The notes under the pieces were generated by a model that was given only the letters and a program-made list of their open reading frames with translations, searched no databases and had not been told where the DNA came from. Positions 8,838-16,207 of a stretch of DNA of 64,000 nucleotides are shown here, one piece after another; position 1 is the stretch's first letter, and each line of letters begins with the position of its first letter. A program made the translations under genes and the position numbers. The stretch lies in assembly GCF_003721565.1 (NCBI RefSeq), contig NZ_RJJE01000017.1, positions 1,352,636 through 1,416,635 on the forward strand, given 5' to 3'. This DNA is from Rufibacter immobilis (GTDB taxonomy: Bacteria > Bacteroidota > Bacteroidia > Cytophagales > Hymenobacteraceae).

Positions 8838-10130
8838 ATGTCTAAAACCGTTTCCTCCCCTTCGGCGGGTATTGCCCCCCCACCCCAGAATAACTATGCC
8901 CGCTCCATGGCCATCATTGGGGCTTTGTTCTTTGTGTTCGGGTTTGTGACCTGGCTTAACTCAGTTCTAATTCCCTATCTCAAAATTGCCTGTGAGTTAA
9001 ATAACTTTGAGTCTTACCTGGTTGCGTTCGCTTTTTACATCGCGTATCTGGTGATGGGCATTCCGGCGGGTTGGCTGCTTAGAAAAACCGGCTACAAAAA
9101 AGGAATGTCGGCGGGTCTGCTCATTATTGCGGCTGGAGCCCTGCTCTTCGTTCCCGCGGCCATGTCGCGTACGTATGGGCTGTTTCTCTTGGGCCTTTTT
9201 GTGCAGGGAACCGGTTTAACGGTGCTTCAGGCAGCCGTGAACCCCTACGTTTCCATCATTGGTCCGGCCGAGAGTGCCGCCAAGCGCATCAGCATCATGG
9301 GTATCTGCAATAAGATTGCCGGTTCTGCCGCTCCTTATGTATTGGGTTCCATTCTTTTGGCTGGCGCCGATGACCTGGTGACCAATCTGGAGACCATGGA
9401 TCTGGCCCAACGCACCCAGGGCTTGGATGAACTTGCTTCCCGTGTGATTACTCCTTATTTGGTGATTATGGCTTCCTTGGTGGCCTTAGCCGTGTTCACG
9501 TATTTCTCTGGTTTACCTGAGGTAGACACTGAGCAGGAAGACGAAACTGTGGCCGCCGCCAACACCGGTAAAACCAGTGTGTTCCAGTTCCCGCACCTGG
9601 TGCTGGGCGCGTTGAGCTTGTTCCTGTACGTGGGTGTGGAAGTAATGGCCGGCGATACGGTTATCAGCTATGCCTCCAGCCAGGGCATTCCATTGGACGA
9701 AGCCACCCGTTTCACCTCCTTCACCCTTTGGGCCATGATTGCCGGTTACATCATTGGTATCATCGCTATTCCTAAGTACCTGAGCCAGCAGAAAGCCCTG
9801 CAAATCTGCGCGATAGTAGGCGTAATTTTCACCTTGTCTGCCATTTTCACCGATGGGTACGTTTCGGTGCTGAGCATTTCGCTGCTTGGCCTGGCCAACT
9901 CCCTCATGTGGCCCGCTATCTTCCCGCTGGCCATCGCTGATCTGGGTCGCTTCACTAAAATGGGCTCTTCCCTGTTAATTATGGGTATTGCCGGTGGTGC
10001 CTTGCTGCCCCTGCTGTATGGTTTCCTGGCCGATATTGTGAACCCGCAGCAAGCCTACTGGATGATGGCTCCTTGCTACTTGTTCATCCTGTACTTTGCC
10101 ACCAGCGGATATAAAATCAGAACTAGATAA
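8838..10130 (+). CDS. FHS-family sugar:H+ symporter (glucose/galactose/fucose MFS)
   Basis: A 430-residue inner-membrane transporter with about 12 predicted membrane helices. The N-terminal signature FFVFGFVTWLNSVLIPYLK and FYIAYLVMGIPAGWL are typical of the FucP/GluP (FHS) branch of the MFS, as is LTVLQAAVNPYVSIIGP. It imports a hexose with protons; fucose, glucose or galactose cannot be told apart. It stands alone between the methyltransferase and murB, with a possible weak -7 element (TAATATTG, 8796-8803). Confidence 0.9.
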   Translation: MSKTVSSPSAGIAPPPQNNYARSMAIIGALFFVFGFVTWLNSVLIPYLKIACELNNFESYLVAFAFYIAYLVMGIPAGWLLRKTGYKKGMSAGLLIIAAGALLFVPAAMSRTYGLFLLGLFVQGTGLTVLQAAVNPYVSIIGPAESAAKRISIMGICNKIAGSAAPYVLGSILLAGADDLVTNLETMDLAQRTQGLDELASRVITPYLVIMASLVALAVFTYFSGLPEVDTEQEDETVAAANTGKTSVFQFPHLVLGALSLFLYVGVEVMAGDTVISYASSQGIPLDEATRFTSFTLWAMIAGYIIGIIAIPKYLSQQKALQICAIVGVIFTLSAIFTDGYVSVLSISLLGLANSLMWPAIFPLAIADLGRFTKMGSSLLIMGIAGGALLPLLYGFLADIVNPQQAYWMMAPCYLFILYFATSGYKIRTR

Positions 10131-10137
10131 TATTCCA

Positions 10138-10172
10138 GTTTAGGCCTGTTTTTAGAAAAACGGCCGCTAAAC
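10138..10172. repeat. Degenerate palindromic element abutting a terminator
   Basis: GTTTAGGCCTGTTTTTAGAA with right arm CGGCCGCTAAAC, 8 bp after the sugar-transporter stop. Its last bases are also the first bases of the terminator hairpin that follows. Confidence 0.75.
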
Positions 10173-10211
10173 AGAAAGCCGCCCCTGTTGCAGGGGCGGC
10201 TTTCTGTTTTA
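10169..10211 (+). terminator. Strong intrinsic terminator after the sugar transporter
   Basis: AACAGAAAGCCGCCCCTG, loop TTG, CAGGGGCGGCTTTCTGTTTT: an 18-bp perfect stem with a T-rich right arm. Confidence 0.9.
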
Positions 10212-10255
10212 ACTTCGTCCCGGAAAAACTGTTACGCTTTCAGCACCTGTTTGCG

Positions 10256-10263
10256 TACTTTTG
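10256..10263 (+). promoter_or_regulatory. -7 element for murB
   Basis: TACTTTTG (TAnnTTTG), 26 bp before the ATG at 10289. Confidence 0.6.
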
Positions 10264-10288
10264 CGCACCATTGTACCACGCACACATT

Positions 10289-11308
10289 ATGGAAATTCAA
10301 AGAGAGGCATCGCTTCAGGCTTATAACACCTTCGGAATTGAAGCAAAGGCATCAGTACTGGCTACGTTCACGTCGGTGGAGGAACTGCGGGCACTGCTGC
10401 AGCACCCCGAGGTGCAACACCTTCCCCTGCTGGTGTTGGGCGGAGGCAGCAACGTGCTCTTCACGCAGGATATACAGGCAGCCGTTCTTCTTAACCGCAT
10501 TAAAGGCATTCGCCAAACCCCAGCCCCGGACGGAGCCCATGTACTGGTGACCTCGGGGAGCGGTGAAACCTGGCATGAACTGGTGTTGTACTCGCTGGAG
10601 CATGATTTAGGGGGCATTGAAAACCTTTCCCTTATTCCGGGCACGGTGGGGGCCGCCCCTTTGCAGAACATAGGTGCCTACGGCGTGGAGTTAAAAGACA
10701 CCTTCCACTCTCTGGAGGCGCTGGAGATTGCCACTGGCCAGTTGGTAACCTTTAACCGGGAACAGTGCGGTTTTGGCTACCGCGAGAGCGTGTTCAAAAA
10801 AGAAGCCAAGGGCCAGTTCATTGTCACTTCCGTCACTCTCCAACTCACCCGGGAGCACCAGTTCAATACGTCTTACGGAGCCATTCAGGACACGCTGGCG
10901 CAACAGCAGGTGAGTGAGTTGAGCATCAGAGCTATTAGTGATGCGGTGTGCCATATCAGGAGAAGCAAGTTGCCAGATCCGGCGCAGATTGGAAACGCGG
11001 GCTCTTTCTTCAAGAACCCAGAGATACCGGCGGCTCAGTTTGCCCAGCTGAAAGCAGAATACACTTCTATGCCCGGTTATGCCATTGATGAGGAAACGGT
11101 CAAAGTACCAGCGGGCTGGCTCATTGAGCAGTGCGGCTGGAAAGGCAAAGTACTAGGCAAACATGGCGTGCACAAAGACCAAGCCCTGGTTCTGGTGAAT
11201 TACGGCGGTGCATCTGGTAATGAGGTAAAAGCTCTGGCCTACGAGATCATTGCCTCTGTGCAGGAGAAATTTGGGATTACGCTTACGCCTGAGGTAAACA
11301 TCATCTAA
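10289..11308 (+). CDS. murB: UDP-N-acetylenolpyruvoylglucosamine reductase (MurB)
   Basis: An FAD- and NADPH-dependent cytoplasmic enzyme that reduces the MurA product to UDP-MurNAc. It has 339 residues, typical of type I MurB. Visible: YNTFGIEA at the N-terminus, FAD-binding GGGSNVLF, GGIENLSLIPGTVGAAPLQNIGAYG, catalytic-serine motif GNAGSFFKNP, and the C-terminal Glu in TPEVNII. ATG 10289 is preferred over an upstream in-frame ATG at 10271, which would place only 8 bp after the -7 element. It is unlinked to murA but lies 4 kb from it. Confidence 0.95.
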   Translation: MEIQREASLQAYNTFGIEAKASVLATFTSVEELRALLQHPEVQHLPLLVLGGGSNVLFTQDIQAAVLLNRIKGIRQTPAPDGAHVLVTSGSGETWHELVLYSLEHDLGGIENLSLIPGTVGAAPLQNIGAYGVELKDTFHSLEALEIATGQLVTFNREQCGFGYRESVFKKEAKGQFIVTSVTLQLTREHQFNTSYGAIQDTLAQQQVSELSIRAISDAVCHIRRSKLPDPAQIGNAGSFFKNPEIPAAQFAQLKAEYTSMPGYAIDEETVKVPAGWLIEQCGWKGKVLGKHGVHKDQALVLVNYGGASGNEVKALAYEIIASVQEKFGITLTPEVNII

Positions 11309-11318
11309 AGTGAGTTAA

Positions 11319-11370
11319 ACTCCATAGAAAAGGGGAACCGGCAATTACCGGTTCCCCTTTTCTATGGAGT
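11319..11370 (+). terminator. Long hairpin terminator after murB
   Basis: ACTCCATAGAAAAGGGGAACCGG and its complement around CAATTA form a 23-bp perfect stem 11 bp after the murB stop. It is symmetrical enough to work for mutS2 in the other direction. Confidence 0.85.
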
Positions 11371-11373
11371 TAC

Positions 11374-11409
11374 GTTTAGGGGCTATTTTTGGAAAAAGAG
11401 CCTCTAAAC
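11374..11409. repeat. Palindromic intergenic element, copy 4
   Basis: GTTTAGGGGCTATTTTTGGA with right arm GAGCCTCTAAAC; two mismatches between arms, 5 bp from the mutS2 stop. Confidence 0.85.
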
Positions 11410-11413
11410 AGGT

Positions 11414-13822
11414 TTATTTCAAAACGATGACAGAGACGCCGTCTCCGCCGCGCTCAATGTGCTCATCACTCACGCTGGCCACTTCTCTGAGCGTACGCAC
11501 GTAATCCCGGATGATCTGCTTCAGGATGCCGTTGCCGCGCCCGTGGATGATCTTCACTTCGGGCATGCCCAACATGATGGCATCGTCCATAAAATTCATC
11601 ACGGTGGTCAAGGCTTCTTCGGCGCGCTGGCCGCGCACATCCAGGGTGTACTGGAAATCGGCCATGCGCTGGGTCACATCCAGGCCTTTGGAAGGAACGG
11701 TAGCGGTGGCTGCCTCTTTCTCCTTTTTGGCTTTTTCACGCACCACGTTCGGGTCTGGGCGCTCCAGTTTCTCCAGCTTCACAATGGTCTTGAGGCCGCC
11801 AAAGCTGACTTCAGCGGTTTTGCCTTTGATGGCGAGCAGCTCACCTACGGAATCCTGTCCTATCAAAGCCACGCGCTCACCGGGCTGCAACGGGCCGATA
11901 GGCACCGAGCCGCTCCGCCGGAAGACCGGTTTGGGTTCTGGCGTAAGTTTCTCCTTGAACGCGTCTAATTGCTGCCGGGCCGCCTTGGTCTGCTCCTTAT
12001 CTGCTTGGCTGCGCTTGATCTGCTCAATGGTGCTCTCAATCTGCTGGTTGGCATCTTTCAGGAGCAGTTTGGCCTGTCCTTTGGCCGTCCGGATGATGTC
12101 CTGCTTGCTTTCCTCCAGGTGCTGCTTCAGGGCCGAGTATTCCTCTACCGCTTTCTGCAGTTTGCGTTCCTGCTTGGCGATGGCTGCATTTTGGCGCTCA
12201 AAATCCGTTTTCTCCTGCTCCAGTTGCTCCAGCAGCTTGTCATACCTGATCTTCTCCTTCCCTACCAGCGTACCCGCCTTCTCAATGATGTTCTTCGGCA
12301 AGCCGATTTTACGGGCGATTTCCAGCGCGAAGGAAGAACCAGGTTTGCCAATCTCCAGCTGGTACAGCGGCTGCAGCTCCGCCGGATTGTACCGCATGGC
12401 GCCGTTCACGATGCCTTCGTTTTTCTCCGCGAAGTTCTTGAGGTTGGTGTAGTGGGTGGTGATCACGCCAAATACTTTTTGCTGGTGCAACTGCCCCAGC
12501 ACCGCCTCGGCTATGGCTCCACCCAGCACAGGCTCCGTACCCGTCCCGAACTCGTCAATGAGCACCAATGATTTTTTATCGGCTAGCAGCACAAACTGCT
12601 TCATGTTCTGCAGGTGCGAGCTGTACGTACTCAGATCATTTTCAATGGATTGCTCATCGCCCATATCCAGGAAAATGTCATGGAATAAACCGGCCTCAGA
12701 ACCTTCGGCCACCGGAATGAGCAAGCCGCACTGCAGCATATATTGCAAAAGCCCCGCCGTTTTCATGGCCACCGATTTACCCCCGGCGTTGGGTCCTGAG
12801 ATTAACAGAATGCGTTGGTCCTGCTCCAGTTCCAAGGAAAGGGGCACTGCTTGCTTACCCTGGGCCTGCAAAGTTAGGTGCAGGATAGGGTGCCGGGCAT
12901 TCTTCCACTTCATGAGAGGGCGCTTGTGCAGCTCCGGCATGATAGCTCCTAGTCTGTTGGCCACCACCGCCTTGGCTCTGATGAAATCCAGCAGGGACAA
13001 AAACTGATACGCTCTCTTTAAGGCCGGCAGATGGTGCCGGATCTGATTGGTAACCGCCGTAAGCAAACGGATAAGCTCCCGGTGATACGCGTTCTCCAGG
13101 TCTTTGATGTCATTGTTCAGCTCAAAAACGCTCTCAGGCTCCAGATAAACCGTTTGGCCGGTTGCCGATTCATCATGGATCAGGCCTTTGATGCGGCGCT
13201 TATATTCTGCAATTACTGGTATCACTAACCGACCGCCGCGTACGGTAGGCTCCGCATCGGCGGGAGTCCAGCCTTCGTTCTTGGCATGGCGCATGATGCT
13301 GCTGATCTGCTTGCGCAACTGCGTCTGCTGACCAATAAGGTCGCGCTTCACGCGCTGGAGCTCCGGCGAGGCATCATCTTTCACGTTGCCGCTGTCGTCT
13401 ACCAGTTTCTCCAGGGCTGCCACCAGCTGACGGTCTACCTCCACGCCTTCGGTCAAAGCTTTCAGGGCCGAGTACTCACCTTCCTCAGCCTCCACAAAGA
13501 AGCCCAGCGCCTGCCGGATGGCTCGCAAAGACATTTTCACCTCATACACGCCCCGCACCTCCAGAAAAGCTCCTTCCAGAGCGGCCCGGTTCAGGTGCTC
13601 GGTTACGTCAAAATAGTATTGGGAAGGGAAGTCTTCGCCGGCGCGCAAAATGTTGGCAAACTCATGCGTTTGCTGCAACAGCCGCTGCACCAGATCAAAC
13701 CGATCCAGAAACGACACGCGCTCCACGAATTTACGTCCCAACGGACTCAAACAGGCCTCAGCCAACATCTCTCTGATCTGACTGAACCCTATCTTCTGTT
13801 CAAAATTTGATGGATATATCAA
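11414..13822 (-). CDS. mutS2: Endonuclease MutS2
   Basis: An 802-residue cytoplasmic MutS2 protein, implicated in suppressing homologous recombination and in ribosome-collision rescue in other bacteria. The core and clamp regions are followed by an ATPase with Walker A SGPNAGGKSVAMKT and DEFGTGTEP (Walker B). A long charged coiled coil comes next, and a C-terminal Smr nuclease domain with LDVRG and HGRGNG. The start is TTG at 13822 (MIYPSNFEQKIGF): it aligns with the family start, no ATG is nearby upstream, and a -7 element lies 52 bp before it. Confidence 0.93.
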   Translation of the reverse strand: MIYPSNFEQKIGFSQIREMLAEACLSPLGRKFVERVSFLDRFDLVQRLLQQTHEFANILRAGEDFPSQYYFDVTEHLNRAALEGAFLEVRGVYEVKMSLRAIRQALGFFVEAEEGEYSALKALTEGVEVDRQLVAALEKLVDDSGNVKDDASPELQRVKRDLIGQQTQLRKQISSIMRHAKNEGWTPADAEPTVRGGRLVIPVIAEYKRRIKGLIHDESATGQTVYLEPESVFELNNDIKDLENAYHRELIRLLTAVTNQIRHHLPALKRAYQFLSLLDFIRAKAVVANRLGAIMPELHKRPLMKWKNARHPILHLTLQAQGKQAVPLSLELEQDQRILLISGPNAGGKSVAMKTAGLLQYMLQCGLLIPVAEGSEAGLFHDIFLDMGDEQSIENDLSTYSSHLQNMKQFVLLADKKSLVLIDEFGTGTEPVLGGAIAEAVLGQLHQQKVFGVITTHYTNLKNFAEKNEGIVNGAMRYNPAELQPLYQLEIGKPGSSFALEIARKIGLPKNIIEKAGTLVGKEKIRYDKLLEQLEQEKTDFERQNAAIAKQERKLQKAVEEYSALKQHLEESKQDIIRTAKGQAKLLLKDANQQIESTIEQIKRSQADKEQTKAARQQLDAFKEKLTPEPKPVFRRSGSVPIGPLQPGERVALIGQDSVGELLAIKGKTAEVSFGGLKTIVKLEKLERPDPNVVREKAKKEKEAATATVPSKGLDVTQRMADFQYTLDVRGQRAEEALTTVMNFMDDAIMLGMPEVKIIHGRGNGILKQIIRDYVRTLREVASVSDEHIERGGDGVSVIVLK

Positions 13823-13873
13823 GTCTATTGTTTTTTTCTTAGTTCTATTCCTCTGGTTTTAAGCCCGATTTCG

Positions 13874-13881
13874 CAAAAGTA
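13874..13881 (-). promoter_or_regulatory. -7 element for mutS2
   Basis: TACTTTTG on the minus strand, 52 bp before the TTG start; supports that start. Confidence 0.6.
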
Positions 13882-14007
13882 GCTTAAATACGGCATTGAC
13901 CAGCATTGTAGAACATGGTTCAGGTGCGGGATGTTCCTTATTCAGGGAAAAATTTACCGTCTTCTTTATGTTACTACTTAACATATATAAACCACTAAAG
14001 ACACAAA

Positions 14008-14787
14008 TCAGAACTTCTCCTCTATTCCTAAACCAAACAAGGCGTAGTCATACTTCACGGGATCTGTGGGATCAAACTGCCGGAGGTTCTGGGTAAGTTC
14101 CTCGGCCATGGCCCAATCTGATTGGGTTCGCTGGATCAAACCCAAACGCCGGGCCACCCGCTGCACGTGCACATCGCAGGGACAAACCAGATCAGCGGGC
14201 GACATCTGCTGCCAAATCCCGAAGTCTACTCCCCTACTATCTTGCCGCACCATCCAGCGCAGGTACATATTGATGCGCTTGCACGCCGACTTTTTGGCTG
14301 GGGTGGAGATATGCTTGCGGGTGCGGTGCGGTGCCTCAGGCAAAGAGAATATCAAGTTATAGAAGTATTCTAACCGCGCTTTCTGGTCTTTCAGTGGATG
14401 GGCAGGATCTCCCAGAAAAGCTTCTTCCAAACTTTGGTGCCGCTCATAGAACCACCGGAAGAAGTAGACCAGGTACAGTAGATCAGTGTCATTGAACGTG
14501 CGGTGCTTGAACCCTAGCAGTTGCTTCAGATCATCGTCCTGGTGCTGCGTGATGTATTGGAAAGGCGCGTTGTCCATGCGCTGGAGCAGTTCACGGCATT
14601 TATTGATGATGGTTTTGCGCTGCCCCCACGCCAGAATGGCCGCAAAGAATCCGGCAATCTCAATGTCCTGCTTCTGGCTGAACAGATGCGGAATGGAAAC
14701 CGGATCTGGCGCAATGAAAGCGGTGGTGTTGTAGCGGAGGTAACGGTCGTCCAGCAGGGCTTTGACCTGGGCAGGCGTGTATGACAT
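14008..14787 (-). CDS. TIGR02757 (DUF2400) family protein
   Basis: A 259-residue protein of the TIGR02757 family, widespread in Bacteroidota. Recognisable segments are PDPVSIPHLF, AGFFAAILAWGQRKTIINKC, CKRINMYLRWMVRQ, GVDFGIWQQMSPADLVCPCDVHV and the C-terminal YDYALFGLGIEEKF. The LRWMVR...DLVCPCDVH portion recalls helix-hairpin-helix DNA glycosylase-like folds, but no function is established. It lies downstream of the LysM gene on the same strand, separated by a terminator. Confidence 0.85.
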   Translation of the reverse strand: MSYTPAQVKALLDDRYLRYNTTAFIAPDPVSIPHLFSQKQDIEIAGFFAAILAWGQRKTIINKCRELLQRMDNAPFQYITQHQDDDLKQLLGFKHRTFNDTDLLYLVYFFRWFYERHQSLEEAFLGDPAHPLKDQKARLEYFYNLIFSLPEAPHRTRKHISTPAKKSACKRINMYLRWMVRQDSRGVDFGIWQQMSPADLVCPCDVHVQRVARRLGLIQRTQSDWAMAEELTQNLRQFDPTDPVKYDYALFGLGIEEKF

Positions 14788-14824
14788 AAAAGAATAGGGT
14801 CTACTTTTAATAAAGGTGTAACGG

Positions 14825-14876
14825 AAAAAGAGGCAAAAAACGGGAGCCAGTTACGCTCCGTTTTTTGCCTCTTTTT
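14825..14876 (-). terminator. Terminator after the LysM gene
   Basis: A stem of GGCAAAAAACGGGAGC against GCTCCGTTTTTTGCC with one bulge and a 6-nt loop. Read on the minus strand it ends in a T-run. It fuses directly to the half element at 14871-14896. Confidence 0.8.
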
Positions 14877-14896
14877 GGAAAAACAGCCGCTAAACG
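14871..14896. repeat. Half palindromic element fused to a terminator
   Basis: Only the right arm is present (GGAAAAACAGCCGCTAAACG), starting 2 bp from the LysM stop and running into the terminator stem; the left arm appears to have been replaced by the terminator. Confidence 0.7.
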
Positions 14897-14897
14897 C

Positions 14898-15890
14898 TTA
14901 GGGCATGTAAGATACCTCCACCCTGAATCGTTTGTCAACGGCGCCAATTTGCTGGCAGGCCTTTTTGGAGAGCTTCACTAATACTTTATCGTTTTCACCG
15001 GTGGCGGGCAGTTTCCCAATCACGCGCACGTAAACGGTCTGGTCATTCATAGGGTTCTTTACCGCCATAATGGTTCCTACGGGAGCCGTTTTGTGCAGGG
15101 CCAGGAACTTGTTGGCGTCTGAGCGCTGCTCAATCTGTTCGGCCATGCCGCTTTCATTTACTCTTGAAACATATTCAGAGGTTTTGGAAGCGGGTTTATC
15201 ATCATCAGCTTCGGCTGTTTTGGCTGGCGCAGCCGGAGTAGCCGGTGCCGAAGCCACCGGAGCAGCGGCAGGGGCTGGTTTCTTAGCGGTGGTTACCACG
15301 TCATCAGATTCGGGCACATAGACCTTGGCGCTGGCCGCTGTCTGCGCCGGGGCTTTCGCGCCCACGCCTACAATGAGGTTCTGGCCCACTTTCACGGTAT
15401 TGGTAGGCAGCTTGTTCCAGCCCTTGATGTCCTCTACGGTTACTTCATGTTGCTTGGCAATGGAAAACAGCGTCTGGCGGGCCTGCACCTTGTGCATCTT
15501 ATTGCCTTTGGCATCTATCTCATAAGTGTGATTAGCCGCAGGACTGGCAGTTGCTGGAGCTGGGGTCGCGGCGGCCGGGGTAGCGGCTACGGTACTGCTG
15601 GAAGAGTTACCGGTGCTGGTACTGGCCGTTTTCATGGGAATCAGGACGGTTTGCCCTACCAACAGCGCTTTGTTCACGCTCTTGTTCGCCTCCACAATCT
15701 GGTTAACTGAAACGCCATACTTGCGCGACAAGGCATATAAAGTTTCGCCGGGGGTTACTTTGTGGGTGATAAAGGTTTTTCCGTTCTGCACTTTCACCCC
15801 GGTGGAGTCGCGGGGGAACAGGGTCTCAGCGGAGACGGTACCGTACGAAACCAAAAGGCAACCAAAAACAAATACAAACTTCTTCAACAT
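14898..15890 (-). CDS. Secreted LysM protein with RlpA-like C-terminus
   Basis: A 330-residue exported protein: signal peptide (residues 1-21, cleavage near VSA-ET), LysM 1 at about 41-86 (THKVTPGETLYALSRKYGVSV), LysM 2 at about 132-176 (HKVQARQTLFSIAKQHEVTV). A Pro/Ala/Lys linker follows, then a C-terminal domain (ANKFLALHKTAPVGTIMAVKNP...VYVRVIGKLP) resembling the RlpA double-psi barrel. LysM binds peptidoglycan glycan; RlpA-like domains bind or cleave denuded glycan. Whether this one is enzymatic is unknown. The linkers are Ala-rich low complexity. Confidence 0.85.
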   Translation of the reverse strand: MLKKFVFVFGCLLVSYGTVSAETLFPRDSTGVKVQNGKTFITHKVTPGETLYALSRKYGVSVNQIVEANKSVNKALLVGQTVLIPMKTASTSTGNSSSSTVAATPAAATPAPATASPAANHTYEIDAKGNKMHKVQARQTLFSIAKQHEVTVEDIKGWNKLPTNTVKVGQNLIVGVGAKAPAQTAASAKVYVPESDDVVTTAKKPAPAAAPVASAPATPAAPAKTAEADDDKPASKTSEYVSRVNESGMAEQIEQRSDANKFLALHKTAPVGTIMAVKNPMNDQTVYVRVIGKLPATGENDKVLVKLSKKACQQIGAVDKRFRVEVSYMP

Positions 15891-16207
15891 GAACTCAACT
15901 ACTTTAAATCAACTACAATAACGTAAGGCCTTTACAACTCTTATTCTAAAAGCTCCGTACTTCCTAAAAAAGTCTGCTTTTCAACAGGCCTGTCTTGTCA
16001 TGCCCCATCTGGGAGGGGATGTCTCTTACTGAACAGCCGCGAGGGTGTAAGTTACAAAAATTTCAGAAACCCACGGTCTGCTCCTTTTCCGCCTTACCCC
16101 AAGCCCAACAAGATAAATTTCGCGTTTAGCGGCCGTTTTTCCAGAATCAGCGCCAAACCAGATTCCCCTACCCCCATTAGTGTCTGCACTTCCCGGTGGG
16201 CGATGTC
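15891..16207. other. Intergenic region between LysM and topB
   Basis: A 317-bp gap with no credible gene. It holds one degenerate palindromic element (16124-16158) downstream of topB; the LysM promoter should lie near its right end but no clear TAnnTTTG is seen. Confidence 0.6.
16124..16158. repeat. Degenerate palindromic element downstream of topB
   Basis: GTTTAGCGGCCGTTTTTCC facing CAGCGCCAAAC; 50 bp after the topB stop. Confidence 0.6.
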
